Shown here piece by piece: positions 45,201 through 50,800 of a stretch of 51,534 bases of DNA; position 1 is the first letter of the stretch; each line of letters begins with the position of its first letter. Under the pieces are notes generated by a model. That model saw only the letters and a list, made by a program, of their open reading frames with translations, did not search any database and was not told where the DNA came from. A program made the translations under genes and the position numbers. This DNA is from Bacteroidota bacterium (GTDB lineage: Bacteria; Bacteroidota; Bacteroidia; AKYH767-A; OLB10), in contig CANGJU010000007.1 of assembly GCA_947453935.1 (NCBI GenBank), positions 1 to 51,534 on the forward strand, read 5' to 3'.

Positions 45201-45939
45201 CTATACAACTACTGTCGTTGCTGGTGCAACAAGTTATACATGGACTGTTCCATCTGGTGTTACCATTGTGTCTGGTCAAGGTACAACTTCATTGTTTGTT
45301 AAGTTCAACTCCACATTTACTAGTTCAGGTTCAATTACTGTTAAGTCTGTAAATGCATGTGGAAGTAGTAGTGCCAGATCAGTTACCGTTAATGCAAAAT
45401 CTTTAACTCCTACGGTAATTACTTACCCTGCTACTATTTGTAAAAATCAGTCTGGCGTAGTATTCAGCACTCCTGCTATTTATGGTGCAACATCTTATAC
45501 ATGGACATTCCCTTCAGGAACCATAATACAATCAGGAGCAAATACAAATACGGTCACTGTGAAATTCGGAACAACAGCAGGAACGGTGAAGGTTACCGCT
45601 AACAATGCTTGCGGAGCAAATGCATCTAAATCAATTTCTATTGCATTCTCCTGTCGTGAGTCTAATCCTTCGTTGAAAGATGAGGTGTTTATCTTAAATG
45701 CTTATCCTAATCCTTCAAAAGGAATGGTGAAAATTGAATTTACTTCAGACATTAATGCGGATGGGTTAATGAAAGTTGTTGATTTAACAGGTCACTTAAT
45801 ACAAACACAAAGAATCGTAATGATAGAAGGATTTAATAATTTTGATTTGGACCTTTCAGATCTAACAAGTGGAATGTATTTAGTTGTTCTTGAATCATCA
45901 TCAAAACCAGCAAGCTATTTACGAATTTATAAAGATTAA
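36292..45939 (+). CDS. Giant secreted T9SS protein: SprB-type adhesin repeats with an internal S53-like peptidase
   Basis: The precursor has 3215 aa with a signal peptide to about residue 32. In order: a beta-rich N-terminus; SprB-like and Ig-like modules to about residue 1085; a propeptide-like segment and subtilase-fold peptidase (about 1110-1640) with D1239 in I-S-D-S-Y, D-E-G-R-A-M-L at 1283-1289 where subtilisins have H-G-T, N1365 and nucleophile S1584 in G-T-S-A-A-A-P; MBG-like domains (about 1745-2170) with two runs of the hexapeptide NGRAIV; eight 69-residue SprB repeats (2172-2723) plus a degenerate ninth; Ig/PKD-like modules (about 2790-3125); and a T9SS type A domain (A-Y-P-N-P-S-K-G, S-G-M-Y-L-V-V-L). 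It is probably a cell-surface adhesin with proteolytic activity, possibly for gliding or attachment to polymer. Confidence 0.88.
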   Translation: MKIFTKDLKNWSSKLLVITTFFFLASENVFSQGPPPILADTLRFESGFPGNSNWTENGFAWDASIGNGHIDGFAPNAFAGNQSLQFGAPGGTLSTCGVFDLMSLKIFVPQNFNDLSYFSIYGLDSLGNTVDSISFTDSLFVLGNGYYSVNVNWQNISKIQFDFNGNIGTGPFAPNGDYFDVNIDQIVYNPHPCAPPIVYPLLSQIVASYNVPKLISAQVQSPPNCTSFIWELNDGTGNGFTTIFDDYMYSGMYTNTLTINFPDTAMNGYQYRLRVIGMCDTVFSTNVILNVLPPCNFNPEIIANSQNNNYCSGELVTLSVVSIPNATYTWSTGDNSNIISFNADASLIIEGVPVYNQTYTVTIDSAGCIATPSIVITTHENPTITIYSEGGGCYGTPVSVNVSAFINEDVSLSGVGDFSGIIFTGLDTTITYVVSSSQGCSTTDSITLNQFSAIDLGTLNSTDETCEGLGDGVINIVGATGGNNQNGGYNYSINGPDGYTNLSSDPVFYGLSPGSYSVMVTDASGCSSNLLSATINAGGTPIALTATPILSSLCPGNTTSVTLQVSGGTNNYTISGDDTLNLSIGTYNYNVTDLGGCQNTATASVEITASNNCTLPCSFNPVITSNSESGNYCNGDLVVLTVDSIENATYSWSTGDTQTQITFNANASEGNTPGPQTITVNVDSAGCVVTTSITINVHENPNVNITSSGGGCYSSPFTINVSEASNNNSIIVVDPIASPVTLDAATRFITYTGVSINGGSNAAAVSPGATVTLSYSMSVVFDNINGACPSCVEQSYIGLGGTSNTIQCEQSINNGYANSFNGSFIAPTTPGVYYLTQSETWDFTCQPINYLNNSSKAIGSIIVGQANNTTTFTGTGVFTDITFVGLDTTLYYTVTSNFGCSTTDSIVLLQAAPLSYDSISVTNASCDNIADGAILINGVIGGNLQGGSYSYVLSGPGDYYSQSTDSVFSNLYSGEYFLNITSLSGCTLSSSPITIQSGGTPVSISASSLLTELCPGETTSVVLEISGGTGNYSLTGDDTLNLSIGIYNYIITDVGGCQNTDTATVEIIASTACIAPSFPAPDGGKVDEVIGAELTSLFDNFNTIITDSTVVTDSTEASEVTAPVNQVFLLRNDSVVIEVIANDGYYYDLLALLQTSDYGMVNIIDNGDQEYIITGKYPIAKLKKLDSIPDMINFVRPYYPPVSNTGLIYTKGDMAQFSDSARKVFNVSGDGVKIGVISDSYNTTKGNKALIDINNGDLPGVGNTINTTPVQVIKEYPYGRKTDEGRAMLQLIHDVAPKANLAFRTGFISAGDFAEGIKDLESNGCDIIVDDVTFITEPFFQDGVVAKAVDYVASQGVSYFSAAGNFSGKSYEGEYNGVAVSSGYSGTVHDFGGGDILQGVTLAAGTYTIVLQWDDSIYSLGQLPGAENDLDIYLTDDAGNKLFGYNRNNRFGDPIEVLPFSVNGGGHANILINRTYGSGALRFKYVVFRGDITIEEYLQGGSTIVGQANAEGAMAVGAVLYANSPRFNVNPPTIASFSSVGGTPVYGVVREKPDFAAPNGGNTSVNFKSPDFDGDGLPNFYGTSAAAPHAAAVAALLEEAKQKYFSQDITPEETRTVLQSTAKDMYSPGFDYKTGYGLIQADKALMTFASPSAVINSVVLPYTVTPSAITPTSPMTVVVYGNYLLPTTMIYLRGVLLNSTYINQYQVSVEIPSVIGNPPILAYNPPITSSNLDGGYSDTLYLFSPIKKQVEVIADTKSKYYGEAVPSFTSTVKVDGVALASSGYTLNDLGLTNIYFNTTANTSSNTGDYSITPSSDPLDMNDSVDVALSEQFNYKFTQGVLRVNKMPLLITPKDTSVIYGNAIKNLKFDYTYDDSNIPVANRTDFLTALESEHVDSIAEAIGLMDDQTLINGRAIVNSDLINMSFLTSGRAIVNGRAIVNGRAIVNGAQFADTNLVIDVSPASVFSYQLDSNETSLVNGRAIVNGRAIVNGRAIVNGRAIVNGRAIVNTSSVNDSTNTNMVVIIDDGDVNAPADDSLSNISSINLITGLNVGSHLIVPGAFLSDNFEVNYGLGNLIITPAPLTVTAKNATANCNSASNLEYTISGYQYNDSTSSVISQSPTLNIYDSNNNLVPSQNIPGGSYIIKPSGLQFINPSNYAAIYVNGSLSVAEKLLLSASATQPLCFGSNGSVILIPSGGTAPYTISGSALVNLSVGTYNYLVTDNNGCTASASATINAAPTQLVLTATATQPTCFGTKGSVLLSATEGTSPYNYSGDAVVNLSAGTYNYLVTDNNGCTASASATINAAPAQLVLTVTATQPTCYGTKGSVSFSATGGTSPYSYSGEAIVNLSAGTYTYDVTDNNGCTSSSSATINAAPAQLALTATATQPTCFGTKGSVVLSATGGTSPYNYSGDATLNLSAGTYNYLVTDNNGCTSSSSVTINAAPAQLVLAATATQPTCFGTKGSVVLSATGGTSPYNYSGDAVINLSAGTYNYLVTDNKGCTSSSSATINAAPAQLALTATATQPTCFGTKGSVVLSATGGTSPYNYSGDAVINLSAGTYNYLVTDNKGCTSSSSVTINAAPAQLLLAATATQPTCFGTKGSVVLSATGGTSPYNYSGDATINLSAGSYNYLVTDNKGCTASASANINAAPAQLVLTATATQPTCFGTKGSVVLSATGGTSPYNYSGDAVINLSAGTYNYLVTDNKGCTASASATINAAPALLVASANVTAPTCVTNQGAVVVSAIGGTSPYIGTGSYLVNASSAYSFTVTDNKGCTSTVAGVMPGTTPISVNAGANVTICSGSSVTLTATGNATTYLWNPGNKAGATVSFTPTTTTTYTVLATSASGCTATSSVTVTVSKIPTKPGAINGPSSGVCASNGLVYSIAPVAGATSYLWTVPAGFTIVSGQGTTTLTINAGIVASSVYIQVKSVNSCGKSDESKLTISSALQTPVAITGPVNGVCQQQNVNYTTTVVAGATSYTWTVPSGVTIVSGQGTTSLFVKFNSTFTSSGSITVKSVNACGSSSARSVTVNAKSLTPTVITYPATICKNQSGVVFSTPAIYGATSYTWTFPSGTIIQSGANTNTVTVKFGTTAGTVKVTANNACGANASKSISIAFSCRESNPSLKDEVFILNAYPNPSKGMVKIEFTSDINADGLMKVVDLTGHLIQTQRIVMIEGFNNFDLDLSDLTSGMYLVVLESSSKPASYLRIYKD
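42019..42315 (+). repeat. NGRAIV hexapeptide repeats inside the giant protein
   Basis: There are two clusters of an 18-base, six-residue repeat. One is broken, at 42019-42140 (residues about 1910-1949). The other is unbroken, at 42220-42315, with five copies of NGRAIV. Adjacent copies use different synonymous codons for Gly-Arg-Ala (ggtcgc-gct, ggtcgt-gct, ggacga-gct, ggacgt-gca, ggacgc-gcg), so the repeat is kept at protein level. Confidence 0.9.
42805..44460 (+). repeat. Eight tandem 207-bp SprB repeats
   Basis: Units begin at 42805, 43012, 43219, 43426, 43633, 43840, 44047 and 44254, each exactly 207 bases (69 aa), and a diverged ninth follows at 44461. Each unit reads Q-P-T-C-F-G-T-K-G-S, then G-G-T-S-P-Y-N-Y-S-G, then L-V-T-D-N-x-G-C, the SprB repeat pattern. 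Units 4-8 are nearly identical at DNA level, which indicates recent duplication or gene conversion and makes copy-number change or assembly collapse likely. Confidence 0.92.
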
Positions 45940-45957
45940 AAATCGATATTGAATAAT

Positions 45958-45992
45958 GATGGCGGCAAATGTATTTGCCGCCATCGCTTTTT
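45958..45992 (+). terminator. Strong intrinsic terminator after the giant protein gene
   Basis: GATGGCGGCAAAT (45958-45970) and ATTTGCCGCCATC (45973-45985) form a perfect 13-bp stem with a 2-base gap, followed by GCTTTTT. It lies 18 bases after the stop codon. Confidence 0.92.
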
Positions 45993-46058
45993 ATAACTTT
46001 TTTTACGGTAGTATTGAAATCATCATTATTATTGTTTAGTAATTCTGAAAATGTGTTT

Positions 46059-47990
46059 ATGAATTTTAATCTAAAAAGTCTCTGTTCTTTTCTGTTATTG
46101 GCTATAATAGCTCATAATAGTTTTGGTCAACTGAAGGAGATTGATAGTATAAAATTAGCTATCAGGTCGGCTAAAGAAGACACAAACAAAGTGAATTCAC
46201 TTCTTTTGCTAAGTAAAAAGTACTTTAGTGAAGAACCTGGTGAGGCAATTAGAATAGCTACACAAGCACGAAATCTTTCAGAAAAAATAAAATTCAAAAG
46301 AGGCGAAGCCTATGCATTAAAAAATATCGGAATAGGATATTATATGCAAGGTAAATATCTCGAGACTTTTGAAAATTGGAATAAATCAATGAAATGCTTT
46401 GATGCATTAGCTGATAGAAAGGGAGTAGCAAATATTTTAAGTAATATCGGATCAGTTTATTTTGATCAAGGTGATGACGCTAATGCATTAGATAATTACC
46501 TTAAATCATTGAAAATATCAGAACAGATAAGTGATAGTTTTCGAATTGCCACCGCTTTAGGAAATATTGGAAATGTGTATTTGAATAAAAATGCAACACT
46601 TGATAAAGCGCTATCTTATTATTTAAGAGCATTGCCAATCAGTTATAAACTAGGAGATGATAATCTTGTTGGAACAACAACAGTAGGAATAGGCGAGGTA
46701 TATTTCAAAAAAGAAAATTTTGATTCTGCATTGTATTATTTTAATAAATCACTTATTGCATATAACGGTACCGAAGCTGTGCCTTATTCTTTAAATCAAA
46801 TTGGAAGAGTATATACAAAGCGGAAAAATTTCGATTTAGCAATTCAAAATCATTTACAGGCTTTTAATCTTGGGAGAAAACTTGATGCTAAATTGGATAT
46901 GATTCAGTCGTTGCTTGGATTAGGTGTTGCATATGAAGCAGCAAAAGACTTTAAGAAAGCAATTGAATCATATAGTGAAGCTGAAATTATTTCGCTTTCA
47001 ATAGGTTCGAAAGGCGATGAATTGAAAGAAACATATCAAGGGTTGGCATCATGTTTTTCACAGGTAAACGACTATAACAATGCATTTAAGTATCAAACAT
47101 TGTTAACGGGATTAAAAGATACTTTGTATAATATAGCTTCTGATAAAAAATTAGCTAGTCTTCAATTTGATTTTGATATTCAGAAAAAGCAAGGTCAAAT
47201 AGATTTGTTGACAAAGGATCAGGAGTTGAAGGAAAAAGAAATCAGCAGACAAAAATTAGTGCGTAATGGATTTGTTGGAGGTTTCTTGGTTGTGCTGATT
47301 TTTGGAGGCGTTGTTTTTAAGCAAAGAAATAAAATTGCGAGTGCTAAGAAACGTAGCGATGAATTGTTGCTAAATATTCTTCCAGAAGAAACAGCGGAAG
47401 AGCTAAAAGCAACTGGAACAGCAAAAGCCAAAGGATTTGAAATGGTCACAGTGCTTTTTACAGATTTTAAAAACTTTACTCTGGCGAGTGAAATTTTAAG
47501 TCCTGAGGAATTAGTAGAAGAAATAAATCATTGCTTCTCAGAATTTGATCGTATTATATCAAAGTATAATATTGAAAAAATTAAAACCATTGGAGATGCT
47601 TATATGTGTGCTGGGGGATTACCAGTCGCGAATACAACAAATCCTATTGATGTGATTCACGCAGGACTAGAAATGGTAGATTTTATTGCGCGTAATAAAG
47701 CTGAACGACAAGCTAATGGACAACCTTTTTTTGAATTGCGGTTAGGAATTCATACAGGTCCTGTTGTAGCAGGCATTGTAGGGATAAAGAAGTTTGCCTA
47801 TGATATATGGGGCGATACCGTGAATACAGCTTCACGTATGGAAAGTAGTGGAGAAGTAGGACGTGTTAATATTTCTGGAACTACATATGAAATTGTAAAG
47901 GATAATTTTAATTGCATTCATAGAGGTAAAATTGAAGCAAAAAATAAAGGTCAAATTGATATGTACTTTGTAGATTCTGCTAAAACATAA
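46059..47990 (+). CDS. Secreted/membrane TPR protein with class III adenylate cyclase domain
   Basis: The start at ATG 46059 gives 643 aa with a signal sequence (S-L-C-S-F-L-L-L-A-I-I-A); the longer frame begins inside the terminator hairpin and is rejected. TPR repeats lie at about residues 50-340, a coiled coil at about 345-390, one transmembrane helix at about 403-422 (G-F-V-G-G-F-L-V-V-L-I-F) and the cyclase at about 455-640. Metal Asp is in V-L-F-T-D-F. Substrate residues are Lys in I-E-K-I-K-T-I-G-D and Asp in A-Y-D-I-W-G-D, the adenylate (not guanylate) pattern, and N-T-A-S-R holds the transition-state Asn and Arg. It probably makes cAMP in the cytosol in response to a periplasmic signal or protein contact. 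Confidence 0.88.
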   Translation: MNFNLKSLCSFLLLAIIAHNSFGQLKEIDSIKLAIRSAKEDTNKVNSLLLLSKKYFSEEPGEAIRIATQARNLSEKIKFKRGEAYALKNIGIGYYMQGKYLETFENWNKSMKCFDALADRKGVANILSNIGSVYFDQGDDANALDNYLKSLKISEQISDSFRIATALGNIGNVYLNKNATLDKALSYYLRALPISYKLGDDNLVGTTTVGIGEVYFKKENFDSALYYFNKSLIAYNGTEAVPYSLNQIGRVYTKRKNFDLAIQNHLQAFNLGRKLDAKLDMIQSLLGLGVAYEAAKDFKKAIESYSEAEIISLSIGSKGDELKETYQGLASCFSQVNDYNNAFKYQTLLTGLKDTLYNIASDKKLASLQFDFDIQKKQGQIDLLTKDQELKEKEISRQKLVRNGFVGGFLVVLIFGGVVFKQRNKIASAKKRSDELLLNILPEETAEELKATGTAKAKGFEMVTVLFTDFKNFTLASEILSPEELVEEINHCFSEFDRIISKYNIEKIKTIGDAYMCAGGLPVANTTNPIDVIHAGLEMVDFIARNKAERQANGQPFFELRLGIHTGPVVAGIVGIKKFAYDIWGDTVNTASRMESSGEVGRVNISGTTYEIVKDNFNCIHRGKIEAKNKGQIDMYFVDSAKT

Positions 47991-48053
47991 TCAGATATTT
48001 TATTGGAAATAAATTAGCTCAAAAAGGAATATTACTATAAAAATTAAAATTTA

Positions 48054-48728
48054 TTATTTCTTTTTTCTAGAAATAACTTGTGTATAGCTAATTTGAGGCA
48101 TTATCAAATTTGTATGATTTACCCATTTTTCTGTGTAGTAAGGTGTGTCATAAATCATCGGTCCACTTTTTAAAAACAAACATCTAAAATCAAACATTCC
48201 ATCCGAATTTTTATTTTTTGGTATTATTTTAAATCCAACACCTAATCCGTAACTGAATAAACTTGAGGTCCTGCTTTTTAATGTCGAATAATCTGCGTTT
48301 TCGTTTAGAAAATTAAATAAATTATTGTTGTAATGAGTTGCTATAATAAAAACTTTAGTGCCAATTAGTACATCCATATAAGTCATGATTCTGCCTTGTG
48401 AAGGACCTTTTACTCTCGTAATTAAATTTATTGTATAAAGGTTATTGTTTGTTTTGAATAATGAATCTTTTACCATTCCAAAATAACCAATGGAGAAATC
48501 GATTCCAGTTTGAATATTATCATTTTTTTTAAAAGGAGTAAAAGAAAATCCTAAATCAATTCCAACGCCTAAGGTTATTTCTGATTTTTTTGCAAAATCT
48601 CCTAACGGTGATATAGTTTGAAATCCCATCCAGAATTCCCTTTTAAATATGGTGCTGTCGCTTTTTTGTGCACATACATTTAAAGTGGAAATCAACATAA
48701 AAAAAAGTAAAGACTTATAGATTTTCAT
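48054..48728 (-). CDS. Secreted beta-rich protein, probable outer-membrane barrel
   Basis: The precursor has 224 aa with a signal peptide ending V-C-A-Q (residues 17-21). The rest alternates hydrophobic and polar residues in strands (I-T-L-G-V-G-I-D-L-G-F-S-F, S-Y-G-L-G-V-G-F-K-I-I-P), as in small outer-membrane porin-like or OmpA-like barrels, and ends in a lysine-rich tail. I do not recognise a family. It is convergent with the cyclase gene and stands alone. Base composition is as AT-rich as its neighbours. Confidence 0.6.
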   Translation of the reverse strand: MKIYKSLLFFMLISTLNVCAQKSDSTIFKREFWMGFQTISPLGDFAKKSEITLGVGIDLGFSFTPFKKNDNIQTGIDFSIGYFGMVKDSLFKTNNNLYTINLITRVKGPSQGRIMTYMDVLIGTKVFIIATHYNNNLFNFLNENADYSTLKSRTSSLFSYGLGVGFKIIPKNKNSDGMFDFRCLFLKSGPMIYDTPYYTEKWVNHTNLIMPQISYTQVISRKKK

Positions 48729-49045
48729 AACTCGAAATTTTTATTCCTTTAACAATAGGATATTTGAAACAAAGGGGTTAGTCTTTAATGACAGGAAAAC
48801 GATTGATAAGTTATTGAGTCTAAGGTATGGGTAAAAAGTTAGAAATAAATTTTTTATTCAATTTTTTCGTTGTTGCGAATCGGAGATTAATTTAAATGAA
48901 GGTAAAAGATGCTATTTTATGTATAATAATAAATTCTAATTGAGGATAATCCCTAAATCGATGAGTTGCGAATAAAAGCTTAAATTCTTTGAGGATTGAC
49001 TTCGCTTCGCAACGTCTGATGTTTCATTTCGATCGAAGCATCGGA

Positions 49046-49253
49046 ACCCAGCTTATCCATTTTGAAAATGAAATGCAAGTCACCAAAGGTGGCTACTTTT
49101 GTTTTTCTGTGATCCCACTGTCCCGCCCGTGTCCTCCGATGAATTATAGGGATTGCGATGTCGTTTGCGCAAGCTTTTACTACATCGCGGACCCAGCTTA
49201 TCCATTTTGAAAATGAAAAGTAAGCCACCAAAGGTGGCTATTTTTGTTTTTCT
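49046..49253. repeat. Two direct copies of a 63-bp hairpin-bearing repeat
   Basis: Copies at 49046-49108 and 49191-49253 differ at only a few bases. Each contains the palindrome CATTTTGAAAATG and a hairpin (A)GCCACC-AAA-GGTGGC(T) followed by a T-rich run. They lie in a 612-base gene-free gap (48729-49340) upstream of the tRNA terminator. The short ORFs in this gap on both strands arise from the repeats and show no coding features. Confidence 0.85.
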
Positions 49254-49300
49254 TACATGCAATCTACAAGCAAGCTTGTGTTGCCTAGAAGAAAAACAAA

Positions 49301-49323
49301 AAGGCCTTCAATCCGAAGGCCTT
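49301..49323 (-). terminator. Intrinsic terminator of tRNA-Lys
   Basis: AAGGCCTTC (49301-49309) and GAAGGCCTT (49315-49323) form a 9-bp stem with a 5-base loop. The minus strand continues into TTTTTGTTTTT. It lies 17 bases after the tRNA 3' end. Confidence 0.85.
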
Positions 49324-49340
49324 CTCTTTTCATCTATCTG

Positions 49341-49413
49341 TGATCCCGCTGGGACTCGAACCCAGGACCCATACATTAAAAGTGTATTGCTCTACCAACT
49401 GAGCTACGGAATC
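49341..49413 (-). tRNA. tRNA-Lys (anticodon TTT)
   Basis: The 73-base minus-strand sequence folds as a full cloverleaf. The acceptor GATTCCG pairs with CGGGATC, with one G-T pair. The D-arm is GCTC-AGTTGGTA-GAGC, the anticodon arm ATACA-CTTTTAA-TGTAT with anticodon TTT, and the T-arm CTGGG-TTCGAGT-CCCAG, with discriminator A. CCA is not encoded. A consensus promoter and a terminator flank it, so it is transcribed alone. Confidence 0.95.
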
Positions 49414-49457
49414 CTATTTTTTGGTTAGCTGTTGGTCATGTAGGCCAAACGCGGGTG

Positions 49458-49488
49458 CAAATGTAGTATTTCATTCTTCCTTACCCAA
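49458..49488 (-). promoter_or_regulatory. Promoter of tRNA-Lys
   Basis: On the minus strand, TTG (49486-49488), 20 bases and TACATTTG (49458-49465) match the Bacteroidota TTG-N19/20-TAnnTTTG promoter. The 5' end of the tRNA lies 44 bases downstream of the -7 element. The rest of the gap to 49580 shows nothing further. Confidence 0.75.
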
Positions 49489-49580
49489 GAAATCACAATG
49501 TTTTTTTACACATCGAGTGATTTTATTGATTTTCAATATGAATTTATCTAAATCGAAGAGTCAATAACAGATAGATTAGC

Positions 49581-50747
49581 CTATTCTACAATTGGAGCCC
49601 TCTCAAATGGTATCGTTCTGTCGAATTGAAAGCGATAGGTCTTGTACGTTCTCCATAATTTAGCCCCGAGATTTTCAGTAACATGGAGCATTTTTGGATT
49701 AAAATCTCCTATCCAGGTTAATACAGTATCTTCATATTTTAACTTGTCGACAATGAATTTTTCACCATGAACTACCAACGCAGCTTCTATACCTTTTCCT
49801 TGCCATTCTTTCACAACACCAAATACAAGCCCAATCATTCGTTTACGCTTAGTTGTGAACTTATAAAACAAAAACTTAATAGTTCCCCACCAGTTCATTT
49901 TGCCGTCTACATATTTGAATAATTCATTCAGTTCTGGGATGTTTACATAAAATGCGATTGGTTCTCCTTTGTAATAAACGAAGAGTATGATATCCCTGTC
50001 AATAATAGGTTTTAAGGAACTCATAATCTTTTGCGCTGTACTCGATAGCATCGGTTTGAAATGACTATGACCGCCCCATGCACCGTTATAAACTGTCCTA
50101 AAGTCTTCCGCCACTTGCGACAACTTCATTCCGTGAATGTTCTTTATAATAAAATCAGGATTATCTTTTATCTGATTGTATTTTCGATGAAAAATTGGTT
50201 GTGTCGCTTCACGCAAGGATCTCCAAAATACCAATTGGTTGAAGTATGTACCAAATCCATATTCTTCGAAAAATGTACTGTAATATTCAGGATTATAGTT
50301 CATCTGATAAACAGGTGGATTGTCGAAGTTACTCGTCAAACAACCCCAGAATTGATTTCTATCCCCAAAGTTTATTGGTCCATCCATCGCTTGCATGCCT
50401 CTTTCTGCTAACCATTTTTGGCAATTATCAAAAAGGTAAAAAGCTGCATCTTTATCGTTAATGCAATCAAAGAATCCTAATCCTCCTGTCGTAATAGGAG
50501 TGGTGTTCATCGTACGCGGATTAACAAACGCGGCCACACGTCCTATTAACATGCCTTTATCGTCTTTTAAAACCCAGCGGATTGATTCGCCCCCTTCTGC
50601 ATAAAGTTTATTATGCTTCATATCAAAAACCTTCTCGATATCATTTTCTAAATAAGCTACCCAATTGGGGTCATTCTTATAAAGAACAGATACAACTTTG
50701 TGAAATTCCTTTACATCGGCCTTCGATCTTACTTCGTATAACTTCAT
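49581..50747 (-). CDS. GNAT-fold acyltransferase-like protein
   Basis: The ATG at 50747 gives 388 aa; the longer frame would need a TTG at 50759 and is not preferred. The N-terminal part (I-R-W-V-L-K-D-D-K-G-M-L-I-G-R-V-A-A-F) and C-terminal part (V-F-G-V-V-K-E-W-Q-G-K-G-I-E-A-A-L-V-V-H-G) look like halves of GNAT acetyltransferase domains; the latter resembles the Q/R-x-x-G-x-G/A acyl-CoA loop. A conserved block (F-G-D-R-N-Q-F-W-G) lies near residue 125. I recognise it as a long GNAT-like family common in Bacteroidota, with unknown substrate. It is divergent from the SDR gene, 53 bases apart. Confidence 0.7.
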   Translation of the reverse strand: MKLYEVRSKADVKEFHKVVSVLYKNDPNWVAYLENDIEKVFDMKHNKLYAEGGESIRWVLKDDKGMLIGRVAAFVNPRTMNTTPITTGGLGFFDCINDKDAAFYLFDNCQKWLAERGMQAMDGPINFGDRNQFWGCLTSNFDNPPVYQMNYNPEYYSTFFEEYGFGTYFNQLVFWRSLREATQPIFHRKYNQIKDNPDFIIKNIHGMKLSQVAEDFRTVYNGAWGGHSHFKPMLSSTAQKIMSSLKPIIDRDIILFVYYKGEPIAFYVNIPELNELFKYVDGKMNWWGTIKFLFYKFTTKRKRMIGLVFGVVKEWQGKGIEAALVVHGEKFIVDKLKYEDTVLTWIGDFNPKMLHVTENLGAKLWRTYKTYRFQFDRTIPFERAPIVE

Positions 50748-50784
50748 ATAATTCAACAATAGGGCTGAAAGTTACCAAATAAAT

Positions 50785-50792
50785 TATTTTTG
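50785..50792 (+). promoter_or_regulatory. -7 element (TATTTTTG) of the SDR gene
   Basis: TATTTTTG matches TAnnTTTG and lies 8 bases before the ATG at 50801, giving a very short or no leader. No -33 TTG is seen. Confidence 0.4.
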
Positions 50793-50800
50793 TAGAGAAT

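Noticed and set aside
45969-46058. Longer cyclase start at 45969
   Set aside because: It begins inside the terminator hairpin of the giant gene and would hide the signal peptide.
49105-49165. A second tRNA gene upstream of tRNA-Lys
   Set aside because: Only the 11-base 3'-end look-alike is present; no D-arm, anticodon arm or T-arm can be folded.
48980-49428. Several 60-90 aa ORFs on both strands
   Set aside because: They are produced by the two 63-bp repeats and the tRNA; the similar peptides they share come from the duplicated DNA.
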